NCBI GenBank assembly: GCA_014799785.1
Contig: JAAVHI010000026.1
Span: forward strand, 39,588-103,587
Direction of reading: 5' to 3'
Source of the DNA: Ruminococcus sp.
Lineage (GTDB): Bacteria > Bacillota > Clostridia > Oscillospirales > Ruminococcaceae
DNA: 64,000 bases
A program made the translations under genes and the position numbers. Within the stretch, counting starts at the first letter, position 1; every line of letters begins with the position of its first letter. Under the pieces are notes generated by a model that saw only the letters and a program-made list of their open reading frames with translations, ran no database searches and had not been told where the DNA came from. Of this stretch, positions 24,877-33,203 are shown one piece after another.

Positions 24877-25566
24877 ATGAAATTTAATAATAATAAGAAC
24901 TTTTCTGCTAATAGGAAAAGTATAATTATTCGTTTGTGTGCGGTTGTTTTTATTGTAGTTATAGGTTTTGTGATACTGGCATTAATTATTCCTTACTCTA
25001 ACCAAGCGGTAAAATCAATGACTATAAATGAGGTTATTGCCAGTACTACTTTATTTATTTCATTAGGAACCATTGTTATAAAAATCTCAGAAAATGTTTT
25101 AAGACAAAATTTCACAGCAAAAAGAAAACTTACAATTGAAACTAAATCACAAGACAATTACGCAATCATAACATGTCGTATTGAAAATTGTAGCAAAAAA
25201 AGGATAATTCCTCAAAATATTTATTTAATGGTTGAGGCTGGAATAGAAAAAGATGGTATAATTGATTTTCCATATTTATTGAAGCATGAGGAAGGCGAAT
25301 TTGATTGTGTATTTGCAAGTCTATGTAAGCAAGGTGGATTTATTTGTCTTCCAGATCATCTTTTAGAAGATGATTTCAAAGCACAGTATAGAAAAATTAT
25401 CAAGTTGAAACAACTGAGTTCAGAAACAATTATGTTTATTGATCCTGGAGAAGAATTTTCAGAAGACGTAATATTAAAATTAGAGAAAGGTATTTATAAA
25501 GCTACCATTGTTTGGACTTCAGTCGAGGAAGATTGTATTTGTGGAACAAAACAATTTGTTATATAG
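24877..25566 (+). CDS. two-span membrane protein, 229 aa
   Basis: A 229-residue protein behind GAGAGGAGG. A first strong membrane span (VVFIVVIGFVILALII) is followed by a second, weaker one (VIASTTLFISLGTIVI). The remaining ~160 residues form a cytosolic beta-rich domain with several cysteines (TCRIENCSKK, ASLCKQGGFICL, EDCICG). Middle gene of the radical-SAM operon; function unknown. It may anchor or deliver the substrate of the neighbouring enzyme, which is inference. Confidence 0.6.
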   Translation: MKFNNNKNFSANRKSIIIRLCAVVFIVVIGFVILALIIPYSNQAVKSMTINEVIASTTLFISLGTIVIKISENVLRQNFTAKRKLTIETKSQDNYAIITCRIENCSKKRIIPQNIYLMVEAGIEKDGIIDFPYLLKHEEGEFDCVFASLCKQGGFICLPDHLLEDDFKAQYRKIIKLKQLSSETIMFIDPGEEFSEDVILKLEKGIYKATIVWTSVEEDCICGTKQFVI

Positions 25567-25583
25567 TAGAATGGGATGAATTT

Positions 25584-26594
25584 ATGATTGAATATTTTCC
25601 GTGGTCAAAAAAGATATTAGAAGAATCAATATCCTCATATAAAAATGGAATGCTTCCTATACTGGATCTGGAGTTAGGAGGATGCTGTAATTTAAATTGC
25701 ATATATTGTGATTCTCCTAATAGATTTAAAAAATTTACTTCTATGAACAAAGTAAAGGAGTTTATTCAATCTGGGCATTTTACATGGATTTTTATATGTG
25801 GTTTAGGAGAGCCTACATTTGCAGAAAACAAAGCATACTTATTAGATATTTTAGAATTGTGCAAAAAGCATGGGGTGAAATGCTCCATGTTTACCAACTT
25901 GTTAGATTTTGATGATAAGTTGTTTGATTATGTAATAGATGATGTTCTGTATGTGATGTTTAAATTGGATAGCTTCGAAGAAGAAAAAATTAAGAAATTG
26001 TATGGTAATCAGAAAATCAACTTTGAACAACTGCAGGATAATATTCAGAGATTGATTCAAATGACTAAGGAAAATGACGGATATACAAATGTTTGTGCAT
26101 CTATAGTTCCGACAACACTTAACTTTGATGAGTTGCCAAAGATAATTTCGTTTTGTGACAGGAATAATATATTTCCGTTAATTGGCGATTTGGAAAATTC
26201 CGGCAAAGGGCAAGATGTTTACTTAGAATTGAAACTATCTGATGATCAACTTAATAAAGTAAAGCATCTATTTAATGAGGACTATGCAATACCAATATGT
26301 CCCTCTGTATTGTGCGGAATACACATTTTGCATGATGGAACGGTAGCACTTGATCAAAGCACAGGTTTATCTTGTCATTGGTTTTGGTTGACTGAACCTT
26401 GTGTTTATAAAATGAAAAATATATTCGAATTCTCATCGTACAATGAAATTACGGATGAAATTATATCTTATAGATATAAAAGGATTCCAGAAGTTAAAAA
26501 AATAGTAGGCGGATTAGATAATTTGGTTTTTGGAGGGTGCGGTGGTGACATCAAAACATTGTTAGAAGAATATATAAAATTACATTGTTTGTAG
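25584..26594 (+). CDS. radical SAM protein with SPASM-like C-terminal cysteines
   Basis: A 336-residue radical S-adenosylmethionine enzyme. The CxxxCxxC cluster site is CNLNCIYC (C35, C39, C42), followed by a glycine-rich FICGLGEPTF (SAM contact) and the TIM-barrel body. The C-terminal third has further cysteines (CPSVLCGIHILHDG, SCHWFW, FGGCGG) resembling a SPASM/Twitch auxiliary cluster. ATG 25584 is chosen behind GGGATGA. No obvious precursor peptide gene is adjacent. Substrates of such enzymes are often peptides; here unknown. Confidence 0.88.
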   Translation: MIEYFPWSKKILEESISSYKNGMLPILDLELGGCCNLNCIYCDSPNRFKKFTSMNKVKEFIQSGHFTWIFICGLGEPTFAENKAYLLDILELCKKHGVKCSMFTNLLDFDDKLFDYVIDDVLYVMFKLDSFEEEKIKKLYGNQKINFEQLQDNIQRLIQMTKENDGYTNVCASIVPTTLNFDELPKIISFCDRNNIFPLIGDLENSGKGQDVYLELKLSDDQLNKVKHLFNEDYAIPICPSVLCGIHILHDGTVALDQSTGLSCHWFWLTEPCVYKMKNIFEFSSYNEITDEIISYRYKRIPEVKKIVGGLDNLVFGGCGGDIKTLLEEYIKLHCL

Positions 26595-26602
26595 TTTTTA
26601 AG

Positions 26603-26632
26603 ACGGGATTTCAAAAGTGAAGTCCCGTTTTT
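26603..26632 (+). terminator. Rho-independent terminator of the radical-SAM operon
   Basis: A 9-bp stem (26603-26611 with 26620-26628, one wobble) is followed by a five-T tail, 9 bp after the radical SAM stop codon. Confidence 0.85.
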
Positions 26633-26831
26633 ATGAATTGTCCATGGTTACTTTCAGAGAATAAAACGGTGGCGGATTAAACCGAACAAACCTACAAACA
26701 AAAGATATTTATTCTATTCTCTCATGCCAAATAGTATTTACAATAAATCAAGCATAGTTTGTTTCTTACAAAGTTATAGTAGAATGTTATACAATGGGAA
26801 ATACATTAAGTAGTTAGTGAGGTTATATATT

Positions 26832-27794
26832 ATGCTAAAACAGCCTAAAGAGATTAGAAGAATTTACATGGTATCGTCAGCAGCATTTAGTACAGCTTCT
26901 TGTGTATATGGTTGGGCTGCGCCTTTAGGAGCTATGTTAGGCTTAGTTGTAAATTTAACTGAAGATAGTAAAAACGATAATATAAAAGATTTTTCTAATG
27001 CGGTAGAAACAGCATTAGAACGAACAAAAAGAAGTATGTCTTCTGAATCAAAGCAACGTATATTAGAAGAATTGTGTGAGATTGAGATTGAACCAGACAC
27101 ATTAAGAGAATTGATAAAAGAAACTGAATCATATAGAAAATATTATTGTACGGAAAATGATGCACAGGAAATTATAAATGTGTTTGAAATGCACTTTAGA
27201 GAGGAAATAGCTAAATCACCCCAGCTTAGTAATTTATATATTTTGTCAACAGGTGTTGTCACATTGGACAAATTAAAAATAATAGTTGATGGTCTTGAAG
27301 AAAGCAATAAAAAGTTAGACGAAATACAAAGTGAGGTTTCAGGCATAAGAAAAATGCTTGAAAAAGCAAAAATAGTATGTATTGAATGTTTAAATAGTAT
27401 CGCTTTTATTTTAGTTTCTATGTCAGTTTTTGCAGGGTTCTGTATTTTTAGTGATTATCCTTATGATAAAACATTGGTTTTAATTGCTCCTTTTTGTTAT
27501 GGAATATCGGATTTTCTTATATTTTTTCTCAATAAAAAAATGTGTATTAATAAAGAAATGCGTATTAATCTATTAAATAGGAATATTACAATACCGTATT
27601 TTTCAGCTAAATATAATAAAATTTGGAGAATAATAGTATCTCCTATGATTTCAATTGTCTTGACAGTATCCTGTTTTTGGCTGATGATTTTGGTGCTAAA
27701 TATAAATAGAGACATTTCTTTTTTCCCTACATATGGATTGATCGTTGGAAACGTTATAAGCATTATTTTTAAAAATATTTGGCTTGATGCATAA
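26832..27794 (+). CDS. multi-span membrane protein of unknown function, 320 aa
   Basis: A 320-residue protein starting at ATG 26832, with GTGAGG upstream overlapping an alternative GTG start. The N-terminus has a weak hydrophobic stretch (AAPLGAMLGLVVNLT), then a long acidic helical/coiled-coil region (residues ~45-180). About four hydrophobic segments fill the C-terminal half (SIAFILVSMSVFAGFCIF and others). It is a lone gene between two terminators; no family recognised. Confidence 0.6.
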   Translation: MLKQPKEIRRIYMVSSAAFSTASCVYGWAAPLGAMLGLVVNLTEDSKNDNIKDFSNAVETALERTKRSMSSESKQRILEELCEIEIEPDTLRELIKETESYRKYYCTENDAQEIINVFEMHFREEIAKSPQLSNLYILSTGVVTLDKLKIIVDGLEESNKKLDEIQSEVSGIRKMLEKAKIVCIECLNSIAFILVSMSVFAGFCIFSDYPYDKTLVLIAPFCYGISDFLIFFLNKKMCINKEMRINLLNRNITIPYFSAKYNKIWRIIVSPMISIVLTVSCFWLMILVLNINRDISFFPTYGLIVGNVISIIFKNIWLDA

Positions 27795-27839
27795 AATTCG
27801 TAAGTATATTTCTGTGTGATTGTAACACCTAATTTAAAC

Positions 27840-27863
27840 TAAGCTTTTGAGAGCTTAATTTTT
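27840..27863 (+). terminator. weak terminator after the membrane protein gene
   Basis: A 6-bp stem TAAGCT/AGCTTA (27840-27845 with 27852-27857) is followed by ATTTTTC. Confidence 0.45.
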
Positions 27864-27873
27864 CGCTGTTAAT

Positions 27874-27918
27874 ATAGACCAACGGTCTATTGACGTACTA
27901 AAACGTCTATGGTATAAT
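27874..27918 (+). promoter_or_regulatory. strong promoter with palindromic operator
   Basis: TTGACG (27890-27895), 17 bp, TATAAT (27913-27918). Directly upstream is ATAGACC-AAC-GGTCTAT (27874-27890), an inverted repeat touching the -35 box, and CGTCTAT recurs in the spacer. No annotated gene follows; transcription would enter the segment ending at the terminator 28074-28108. Confidence 0.75.
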
Positions 27919-27924
27919 ATAATT

Positions 27925-28108
27925 ACAGACAAAATAAAACTTAATTAAGAATATTGGATTTGAATAAATGAAATACGCTATTGTGATGATTTTGTTGTTT
28001 ATATGTTGTAAAGTGTATGTGGGTTCATCCCGGTACGCCTCATCTCCACCATCGGGGAGGCCCCCGCAGGCAGACCGTCTTGACTTGTTCAGGACGGTTT
28101 TCTTTTTT
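27925..28108 (+). ncRNA. candidate small RNA or leader peptide transcript, ~185 nt
   Basis: A consensus promoter (27890-27918) and a strong terminator (28074-28108) delimit a short transcript. Within it, ATG 27968 opens 49 codons with a hydrophobic start (MKYAIVMILLFICC) and a Pro/Ser/Arg-rich end running into the terminator, but the ribosome site is poor (GGAT). The G+C-rich 3' half contains GGTTCATCCC and CTCCACCA (28021-28051), like a tRNA or tmRNA 3' end, without the rest of such a gene. It could be a regulatory RNA, a type I toxin gene or an attachment-site remnant. Confidence 0.5.
28074..28108 (+). terminator. Rho-independent terminator of the candidate small RNA
   Basis: A 10-bp stem (28074-28083 with 28089-28098, one G:T) with a 5-nt loop is followed by a T-rich tract. 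Confidence 0.8.
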
Positions 28109-28162
28109 ACGCGGTAAGTTAAAAGCTTAAAAACTATTTTGCACATATACAAATTTGTGATG

Positions 28163-28191
28163 CCGCAGACGTTAAGTCTGCGGATTTTTTT
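28163..28191 (+). terminator. second Rho-independent terminator
   Basis: An 8-bp perfect stem CCGCAGAC/GTCTGCGG (28163-28170 with 28176-28183) has a 5-nt loop and a seven-T tail. Confidence 0.75.
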
Positions 28192-28192
28192 C

Positions 28193-28292
28193 TGTCCTTG
28201 ATTATAGTATAACTGTATACCATGTATATTTTATGATATTTATATGTATATAATGTAAAAATTAGCACTCTTGATTTAAGAGTGCTAATTTT
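28193..28292. repeat. ~100-bp repeat, copy A
   Basis: Nearly identical to 35944-36040 (copy B): both start TGTCCTTGATTATAGTATAA, continue through GTATATAATG and end in a hairpin around TTAGCACT...GCTAATTTT. A few substitutions and two short indels separate them. The pair is in direct orientation about 7.75 kb apart and flanks the zinc-ribbon/kinase locus. Confidence 0.85.
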
Positions 28293-28294
28293 TT
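28257..28294. terminator. bidirectional terminator inside repeat copy A
   Basis: A perfect 12-bp stem (28261-28272 with 28278-28289) has A residues before and T residues after, so it can terminate from both sides, including the minus-strand pseudogene that ends at 28293. Confidence 0.8.
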
Positions 28295-28755
28295 ATTGTA
28301 TGTTGAGGCGTTCGCAGTCTAGTACAAGTACGCGGAATTTATCATGCCCTTCCAGTATTTTTCGTTCGTAGTCATAGCGTTTAACGTTTGTATTCTTGCT
28401 GGCTGTACGAGTTTTAATAACGCCATTTTCCTCCAGAACATCACGTACAAAAGCCTGTTTGCTGAGGTCAAGATACTCATGACGATCTTTTAGGTAATTT
28501 GTAAACTTGTCGTAAAAGTTATTTCCAATGGTGTTTTTTAGGTAAATTTTGTTCTTTTTACGGTCTATCCGGCCAATGTCGGAATCCGTACCCGATTCAG
28601 TGTCAATTATAGCGTTATTATCTGTCTGAGTCTTTAAAAAAGCTGAAAATTCTGAGAGAGCTGTAGAATTAATTATAATGAATTTTGATAGTTCATTAAT
28701 TATATTTTGATTACTATTCAGATATTTCCTTAATATGCGGTAGAATTTTCATAAT
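28293..28755 (-). pseudogene. 3' remnant of a larger protein gene, family not recognised
   Basis: On the minus strand about 150 codons are open, from just after an in-frame TGA near 28756 down to TAA at 28295-28293, but there is no start codon with a ribosome site. The residues look like a genuine soluble domain: basic and helical, with the NNFYDKFTNYLKDRHEYLDL and DVLEENGVIKTR segments and an ending LDCERLNIQ. The codon use is biased as in real genes. It is probably the C-terminal remnant of a mobile-element replication or ATPase protein; that identity is a guess. Confidence 0.55.
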
Positions 28756-29193
28756 TTTTTCTTTGTAAAAAATGGTTTTTATTATTAAAAGAGAAATTTT
28801 ATTCATATTTTGGTATATCATAGAAAGTCAATTATTTTTAAATATTTATAAAAACAATGTATAGTATATAACACATATACAGGCAATTTATAGAAAAATA
28901 TACGCATTTTTTTGCTATCTGAATATGTCCTAAATATTGCTGCCATATAGGGACAATCACAGTGATGACACCATTCCGGGTCTGTATGACCTGCTTGGGT
29001 TTAAATTGTAAGATATATTTGGCGGTGTGAATTATACACATAAAATCCCATTTCCTTTGTGAGTAAAACCTTTGGAAATGGGATTTTGTGTCCTTGCGGG
29101 ACACCACATTTTCTGCGGAGAATGTATAATGAATATGTACACTTTTATCAAATTATGTCAGAAAAATTTATTTGGTATCATTAATATATCATA
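28756..29193. other. A+T-rich scar region, no gene seen
   Basis: There is no open frame with a ribosome site on either strand. It holds a perfect 14-bp inverted repeat (29042-29055 with 29074-29087). It also holds a short hairpin, GTGTCCTTGCGGGACAC, at 29088-29104, continuing into CACATT; a near copy occurs at 35367-35388. Confidence 0.6.
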
Positions 29194-29222
29194 TTGACAC
29201 CATTTGAAATTTATGATATAAT
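29194..29222 (+). promoter_or_regulatory. consensus sigma-A promoter
   Basis: TTGACA (29194-29199), a 17-bp spacer and TATAAT (29217-29222) match the consensus exactly. It precedes the LRR pseudogene and the zinc-ribbon operon by 110 and 335 bp. Confidence 0.85.
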
Positions 29223-29329
29223 GGAAAAATCACAATTTGTAAATTTATGCAGAACGGCGTTTATATGCGCTGTATTGGTTTGAGAAATAATTAACGGTCC
29301 ATAAAAATTATATGAAGGAGTTTTAAAGC

Positions 29330-29531
29330 ATGAAAAAATAACTGCATTACAGTAACAGATTATAACGGCAGCGGCACAAATATCACTATTCCTGCGGAAA
29401 CTGACGGTAATCCCGTGACGGAAAAATTTAAAACAGAAGCAGAAACGGCAGAGTTGTATGTTTTTTTTCCGCCAAGGGTAACAGAAAAATATTATTTAGA
29501 CAACCCGGAAAATGGTTTTATTATTAATTAA
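29330..29531 (+). pseudogene. decayed leucine-rich-repeat (BspA-like) surface protein gene
   Basis: A GAAGGAG site and ATG at 29330 are followed after two Lys codons by TAA. From 29346, in another frame, the sequence encodes ITVTDYNGSGTNITIPAE and DGNPVTE, the typical head of the LRR_5/BspA-like repeats of gut Firmicutes surface proteins, and stops at 29531. The signal peptide and remaining repeats have been deleted. The strong promoter upstream probably belonged to this gene and may now drive the zinc-ribbon operon. Confidence 0.7.
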
Positions 29532-29556
29532 AGTTTCATATTAAGGAGGTATAAAA

Positions 29557-30087
29557 ATGTTCTGTAAAAACTGTGGAAAATTTGTTGAAAGCGATGCGGA
29601 TTTCTGCACGAGCTGCGGTAAGAAAGTTGAAAACAGCGAACCGGAGACAGCTCACGAAGAAGCGGTGCAAACGGCGTCATTTTCGGGAAATTCCAAAAAA
29701 AGCAAAGCCCCAATTGTTATTGCAATTATTTTGATTGCAATAGTAGTTATTGCCGTGCTTGCCGGCTCCGGTGACAAATATGTGGATTTGGTTAAGGGAG
29801 GTCATCTTCAATCCTATCCAAATATGCCGATAGGAGAGGCGTTCGATAACTTTTTCTACGATCCCGAATGGAAAAGCTTTAAAGCAAGCGACGGCAGCAT
29901 GATCGTTGAATTCAACGGTGTATGCACATATTTCAATGAGGACACAACCTGTACATTTCAGTTTGAAGTCAGCGAAAACTCGGGAGAGTTTGAAATAGTA
30001 TACGCAGGGTTCGGCGAAGACGAATCAATGAGTATTCTTGAAATGTATGCATTGCTTGAAACTGTCGAAGATGATTATCTTAGTTGA
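29557..30087 (+). CDS. zinc-ribbon single-span membrane protein, 176 aa
   Basis: The protein begins with a zinc ribbon (MFCKNCGKF ... DFCTSCGKK: Cys3/Cys6 and Cys17/Cys20). A polar linker, one membrane span (APIVIAIILIAIVVIAVLA, ~50-68) and an extracytoplasmic domain of ~105 residues follow. The ribosome site is AAGGAGGT. Proteins of this layout are abundant in Ruminococcaceae and related Clostridia; the ribbon is cytoplasmic. Role unknown. It is the first of four related genes leading to a protein kinase. Confidence 0.75.
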   Translation: MFCKNCGKFVESDADFCTSCGKKVENSEPETAHEEAVQTASFSGNSKKSKAPIVIAIILIAIVVIAVLAGSGDKYVDLVKGGHLQSYPNMPIGEAFDNFFYDPEWKSFKASDGSMIVEFNGVCTYFNEDTTCTFQFEVSENSGEFEIVYAGFGEDESMSILEMYALLETVEDDYLS

Positions 30088-30104
30088 TTAAGGAGGATTT
30101 TATT

Positions 30105-30794
30105 ATGTTTTGTAAAAAATGCGGAAATCAAATTAGTGACGACGCGGCTTTCTGCCAAAAGTGCGGGTCGGCGGTCGGCGGACAGTCTAACGGACAAGAA
30201 AACGGACATACGGACATGCAGTCCGCACCTGCTTCTGCGGAGGTAAAAAGTATTCCCGCCAAGGGAAAGGTGGTTTCTTCAACCGAGCGTATCGAAAGCA
30301 AATACAAGATCGGCAAAATAATCACAATGGTTGTTTTTATAGGATTTTCTTTGTTTATCCCTCTTCCGCAGGATAATTGGGTATTGACATTTCTGATCGC
30401 AGCGGCGCTTCTTGGACTGCTTGGCTGGAACGTTTTATCGGCTGCGACAATGTTCATAATCAGGAAAATCGAAACGGAGCAGTACGCTTCCTACATAAAT
30501 TCCGAAAGTGCGGAGGATATAGTAAAGCTTCTTGCTCAGCCGCTGACTGCAAAGGGTATGCGCGCAGGTCCATGCAATAATGGCAGCAACGTTGTGCTGG
30601 TAACATATCAGGGCAGGGAATATGAGCTGTATTTCTTTAAAGAAGGGTATTTTAATATTTCTCCCGACAGACCTGTTTCCATGCACGGACTTGAGGGAAT
30701 GAAAATAATTAAAATGCCGTTTATATATGAGCACAGCCTTGAAGATTTCCCGGTTATATCGTACTGTGTGCAGGAAGCATTGAAAAAAGCGTAA
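30105..30794 (+). CDS. zinc-ribbon membrane protein, 229 aa
   Basis: Starts at ATG 30105 behind AAGGAGG; an in-frame ATG at 30084 overlaps the previous stop and is rejected. The N-terminal ribbon has MFCKKCGNQ and AFCQKCGSA. A Ser/Gln-rich linker follows, then two hydrophobic segments (~65-100) and a mixed C-terminal domain of ~130 residues. It is clearly paralogous to the product at 32481: same ribbon, an ESKYK/DPHYK motif before the spans, SYIN after them and an ending in a short helix (YCVQEALKKA versus FYIQDTLRNL). Confidence 0.75.
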   Translation: MFCKKCGNQISDDAAFCQKCGSAVGGQSNGQENGHTDMQSAPASAEVKSIPAKGKVVSSTERIESKYKIGKIITMVVFIGFSLFIPLPQDNWVLTFLIAAALLGLLGWNVLSAATMFIIRKIETEQYASYINSESAEDIVKLLAQPLTAKGMRAGPCNNGSNVVLVTYQGREYELYFFKEGYFNISPDRPVSMHGLEGMKIIKMPFIYEHSLEDFPVISYCVQEALKKA

Positions 30795-30823
30795 ATCAAA
30801 ATTCGGAAAAAGGTGAACAGGTT

Positions 30824-32302
30824 ATGGAAAATGAAAAGGGAATTTCCCGAAATAAAAAAATTATATTTGCAGCAATCGCCGCAGTTTTAGCGGTAATCGT
30901 CATAATTATTATGATTTTTTCTTTAAATACGCCCTTTGGCAAATTTAAGGATAATATTGAAAACGGCGAGATTTCCGCAGCGGAAAGTATTTATTCGGAA
31001 AATAAAGACAATGAAAAATTTTCCGAAAAATGCAAAAGCTATCTTGCGGAATATACTTCGGAGATATTTGATAAGTACAAAAACAAAAATATTGATTTCG
31101 ATGAAGCCGTAAGCGTAATAAATGCGTGTTCGTCAATGTACAAGGACGATGAAGCGCTCAGCGGAATAAGAGATATTGAAGCTTCAAGAACGGCTTTTTC
31201 TCAGGGAGAGAAATTGCTTGCCGATAAAAAATACGCGGAAGCAATTGATATGTTTTCAAAGATAATAGAGGAGGACACCGAAAATTATAAAGCGGCTTTG
31301 GAGAAAACCGCCGAGGCTGCCGACCTGTTATGCGAAGAAGCAGTTGAAAAATCAAAGCGCCTCGCTGAACAGGAAAAATTTACAGAAGCATATTCCGAGC
31401 TTGACGCTCTTGATTTTGACGACGAAAGAATAGAAGCCCAGAAGCAAAGCATTATTTCGGTTTATGAAGAATATACGGTAAATTCCGCGGACAAAAAAAT
31501 CGCGGCAAGCGATTATGCGGGGGCAATGGAAATATATTCGGAAGTGCCGTCAGGAATGCTTTCCGAAAAGCTTAAAACCAAATCGGCGGAAGCAGAGAAA
31601 AACTATGTTGACTATGTTTCCGGCGTTGCGGACGAGTACATAAAAAACAAAAATTACACCGCTGCGATAAACGCCATTGAGGCGGAATACCAAAAAACAA
31701 ACGTAACTGCGTTGGATAAGCTTCTCGGCATTACAAAAAACGAATACGCAGACCACATTATCGGTCAGGCGGAGGAATATGCCGCAAATAACGATTATGT
31801 GGGAGCGTTCCGAATGATACTTTCGGCAGAGGAAAATTTTTCAAGCGACAAGCTTTCAGACGCAGAGCAGAAGTACAGAAACCTGCTTGACAGCATTGAC
31901 GAGACATATACAAAAACCTTTGACGGCGGCGTAACCCTTACATATACGGTAAAATACTACACCGACGCATGGGGGTACACAGCATATAAAAGCTTTAATG
32001 TTGTTTCGGCAGACCTTGGCGACTTTGACTCTTGGAACGGTTATGTCGTAAACTGGGTCAGCAATTATGCTTTTCCAAGCGGAGCTGCCTATGAAATAAC
32101 GAGAAGCCAATACGAGGAAATGTATCTTGCCCCTCACGAATATAAGGAGCTTAAGCATCTTGTCCGTGACAGTCTGTATCTGTCTCTCAATATGACTGTC
32201 GGAGACGACAGCGGTTCATCAAAATCCGAAATTCATATGATGGAGCTTCTTTACGGAACGGAAGTAACAGCGCAGTCATTGTTCGGCGGACTTTTTTGGT
32301 AA
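30824..32302 (+). CDS. membrane-anchored TPR-like helical protein, 492 aa
   Basis: A short cytoplasmic start and one membrane span (IIFAAIAAVLAVIVIIIMIF, ~14-33) are followed by ~350 residues of alpha-helical repeats. These contain TPR-like units such as LADKKYAEAIDMFSKII and IAASDYAGAMEIYSEV. A C-terminal ~130-residue beta-type domain begins TYTKTFDGGVTLTYTVKYY. It is predicted to act on the outer face of the membrane, perhaps as a scaffold. It lies between two paralogous zinc-ribbon genes. Confidence 0.7.
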   Translation: MENEKGISRNKKIIFAAIAAVLAVIVIIIMIFSLNTPFGKFKDNIENGEISAAESIYSENKDNEKFSEKCKSYLAEYTSEIFDKYKNKNIDFDEAVSVINACSSMYKDDEALSGIRDIEASRTAFSQGEKLLADKKYAEAIDMFSKIIEEDTENYKAALEKTAEAADLLCEEAVEKSKRLAEQEKFTEAYSELDALDFDDERIEAQKQSIISVYEEYTVNSADKKIAASDYAGAMEIYSEVPSGMLSEKLKTKSAEAEKNYVDYVSGVADEYIKNKNYTAAINAIEAEYQKTNVTALDKLLGITKNEYADHIIGQAEEYAANNDYVGAFRMILSAEENFSSDKLSDAEQKYRNLLDSIDETYTKTFDGGVTLTYTVKYYTDAWGYTAYKSFNVVSADLGDFDSWNGYVVNWVSNYAFPSGAAYEITRSQYEEMYLAPHEYKELKHLVRDSLYLSLNMTVGDDSGSSKSEIHMMELLYGTEVTAQSLFGGLFW

Positions 32303-32480
32303 TACTAATTCACGACCTGATCGTATACAAAAATTTCAAGCAAAATCTTGAAAAGCTTTAACTTAAAAGTTTTAACTTTTTATATGGGATTTTGCGCAGA
32401 AATTTTTGTCAGCCCGTAGGGCAAACACATTGGGAGTAAATTAGGATAAGCAGCCATTCCGTGTGAAAGGAGGGTTTATT

Positions 32481-33143
32481 ATGTTCTGCTTAAGATGCGG
32501 AAATCAAATAGAGAACGATGCGGCTTTCTGTTCAAAGTGCGGCAGCAAGGTTTCTGAAATAACTCCGTCCACTCCTGCTGTTTCGTCAGGCAATGCTTTG
32601 CCGAACATAGAAAAAGCTCCCGAATACGGACAAAGGGTTATGTCAACCACGAATCTTGACCCGCACTACAAAACAGTTGCGGCTGCAATAAAGATTATCC
32701 GCTGGGTCATATGTATAGGTTTGATCTATATTCTCCTTGGAGAGTACAGTGTTATAGTGCTTATAATAGTTATCATTATATGCGTTAAGCTTTCAAAAGC
32801 GGCGGCAAATTTTATTTTACACGCTTACGAAATGATTAAAGGCGCAAAGCTTATAAGTGTAGAATACAGTTCTTATATCAATACAAAAAACGCCGACCTT
32901 ATAGTACCTGTTTTAATATCGCCAATGCTGGCTCATAACATCAGAATCGGAGTTGGCAGCGAAACGAATTCGATTGATATTGTATACTGTGACAGAAAAT
33001 ATGCTGTGACTTTTTCTACAGAACCGGGCAGCAATTTAAAAATCTTAGGTGATGACGACTTTAATGAAAACAGCTATGCCAATATGTGTAATGATGTGCC
33101 GGTAATAGCATTTTATATTCAGGACACGCTGAGAAATCTGTAA
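32481..33143 (+). CDS. zinc-ribbon membrane protein, 220 aa
   Basis: Starts at ATG 32481 behind AAAGGAGGG. The ribbon is MFCLRCGNQ with AFCSKCGSK. A proline/serine linker is followed by two close hydrophobic stretches (~78-105) and a C-terminal domain paralogous to that of the product at 30105. A 160-bp gap with a fresh ribosome site separates it from the TPR-like gene, so it may have its own transcript. Function unknown. Confidence 0.75.
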   Translation: MFCLRCGNQIENDAAFCSKCGSKVSEITPSTPAVSSGNALPNIEKAPEYGQRVMSTTNLDPHYKTVAAAIKIIRWVICIGLIYILLGEYSVIVLIIVIIICVKLSKAAANFILHAYEMIKGAKLISVEYSSYINTKNADLIVPVLISPMLAHNIRIGVGSETNSIDIVYCDRKYAVTFSTEPGSNLKILGDDDFNENSYANMCNDVPVIAFYIQDTLRNL

Positions 33144-33203
33144 TTTTTATTGAAAAATTTCCCCGAATGTGCTAAAATTGTAGTATAAAAAGGGGGGAGA
33201 AAG

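Noticed and set aside
28018..28051. Complete tRNA or tmRNA gene
   Set aside because: Only a 3'-end-like stretch ending CTCCACCA is visible; no acceptor 5' strand, D arm or anticodon arm is found upstream.
27907..28152. 81-codon minus-strand frame
   Set aside because: Runs opposite a promoter and through a terminator, with no ribosome site; its C-terminal half is A+T-rich noise.
28838..29107. 89-codon minus-strand frame
   Set aside because: No ribosome site before its ATG, spans a perfect inverted repeat, and has no domain character.
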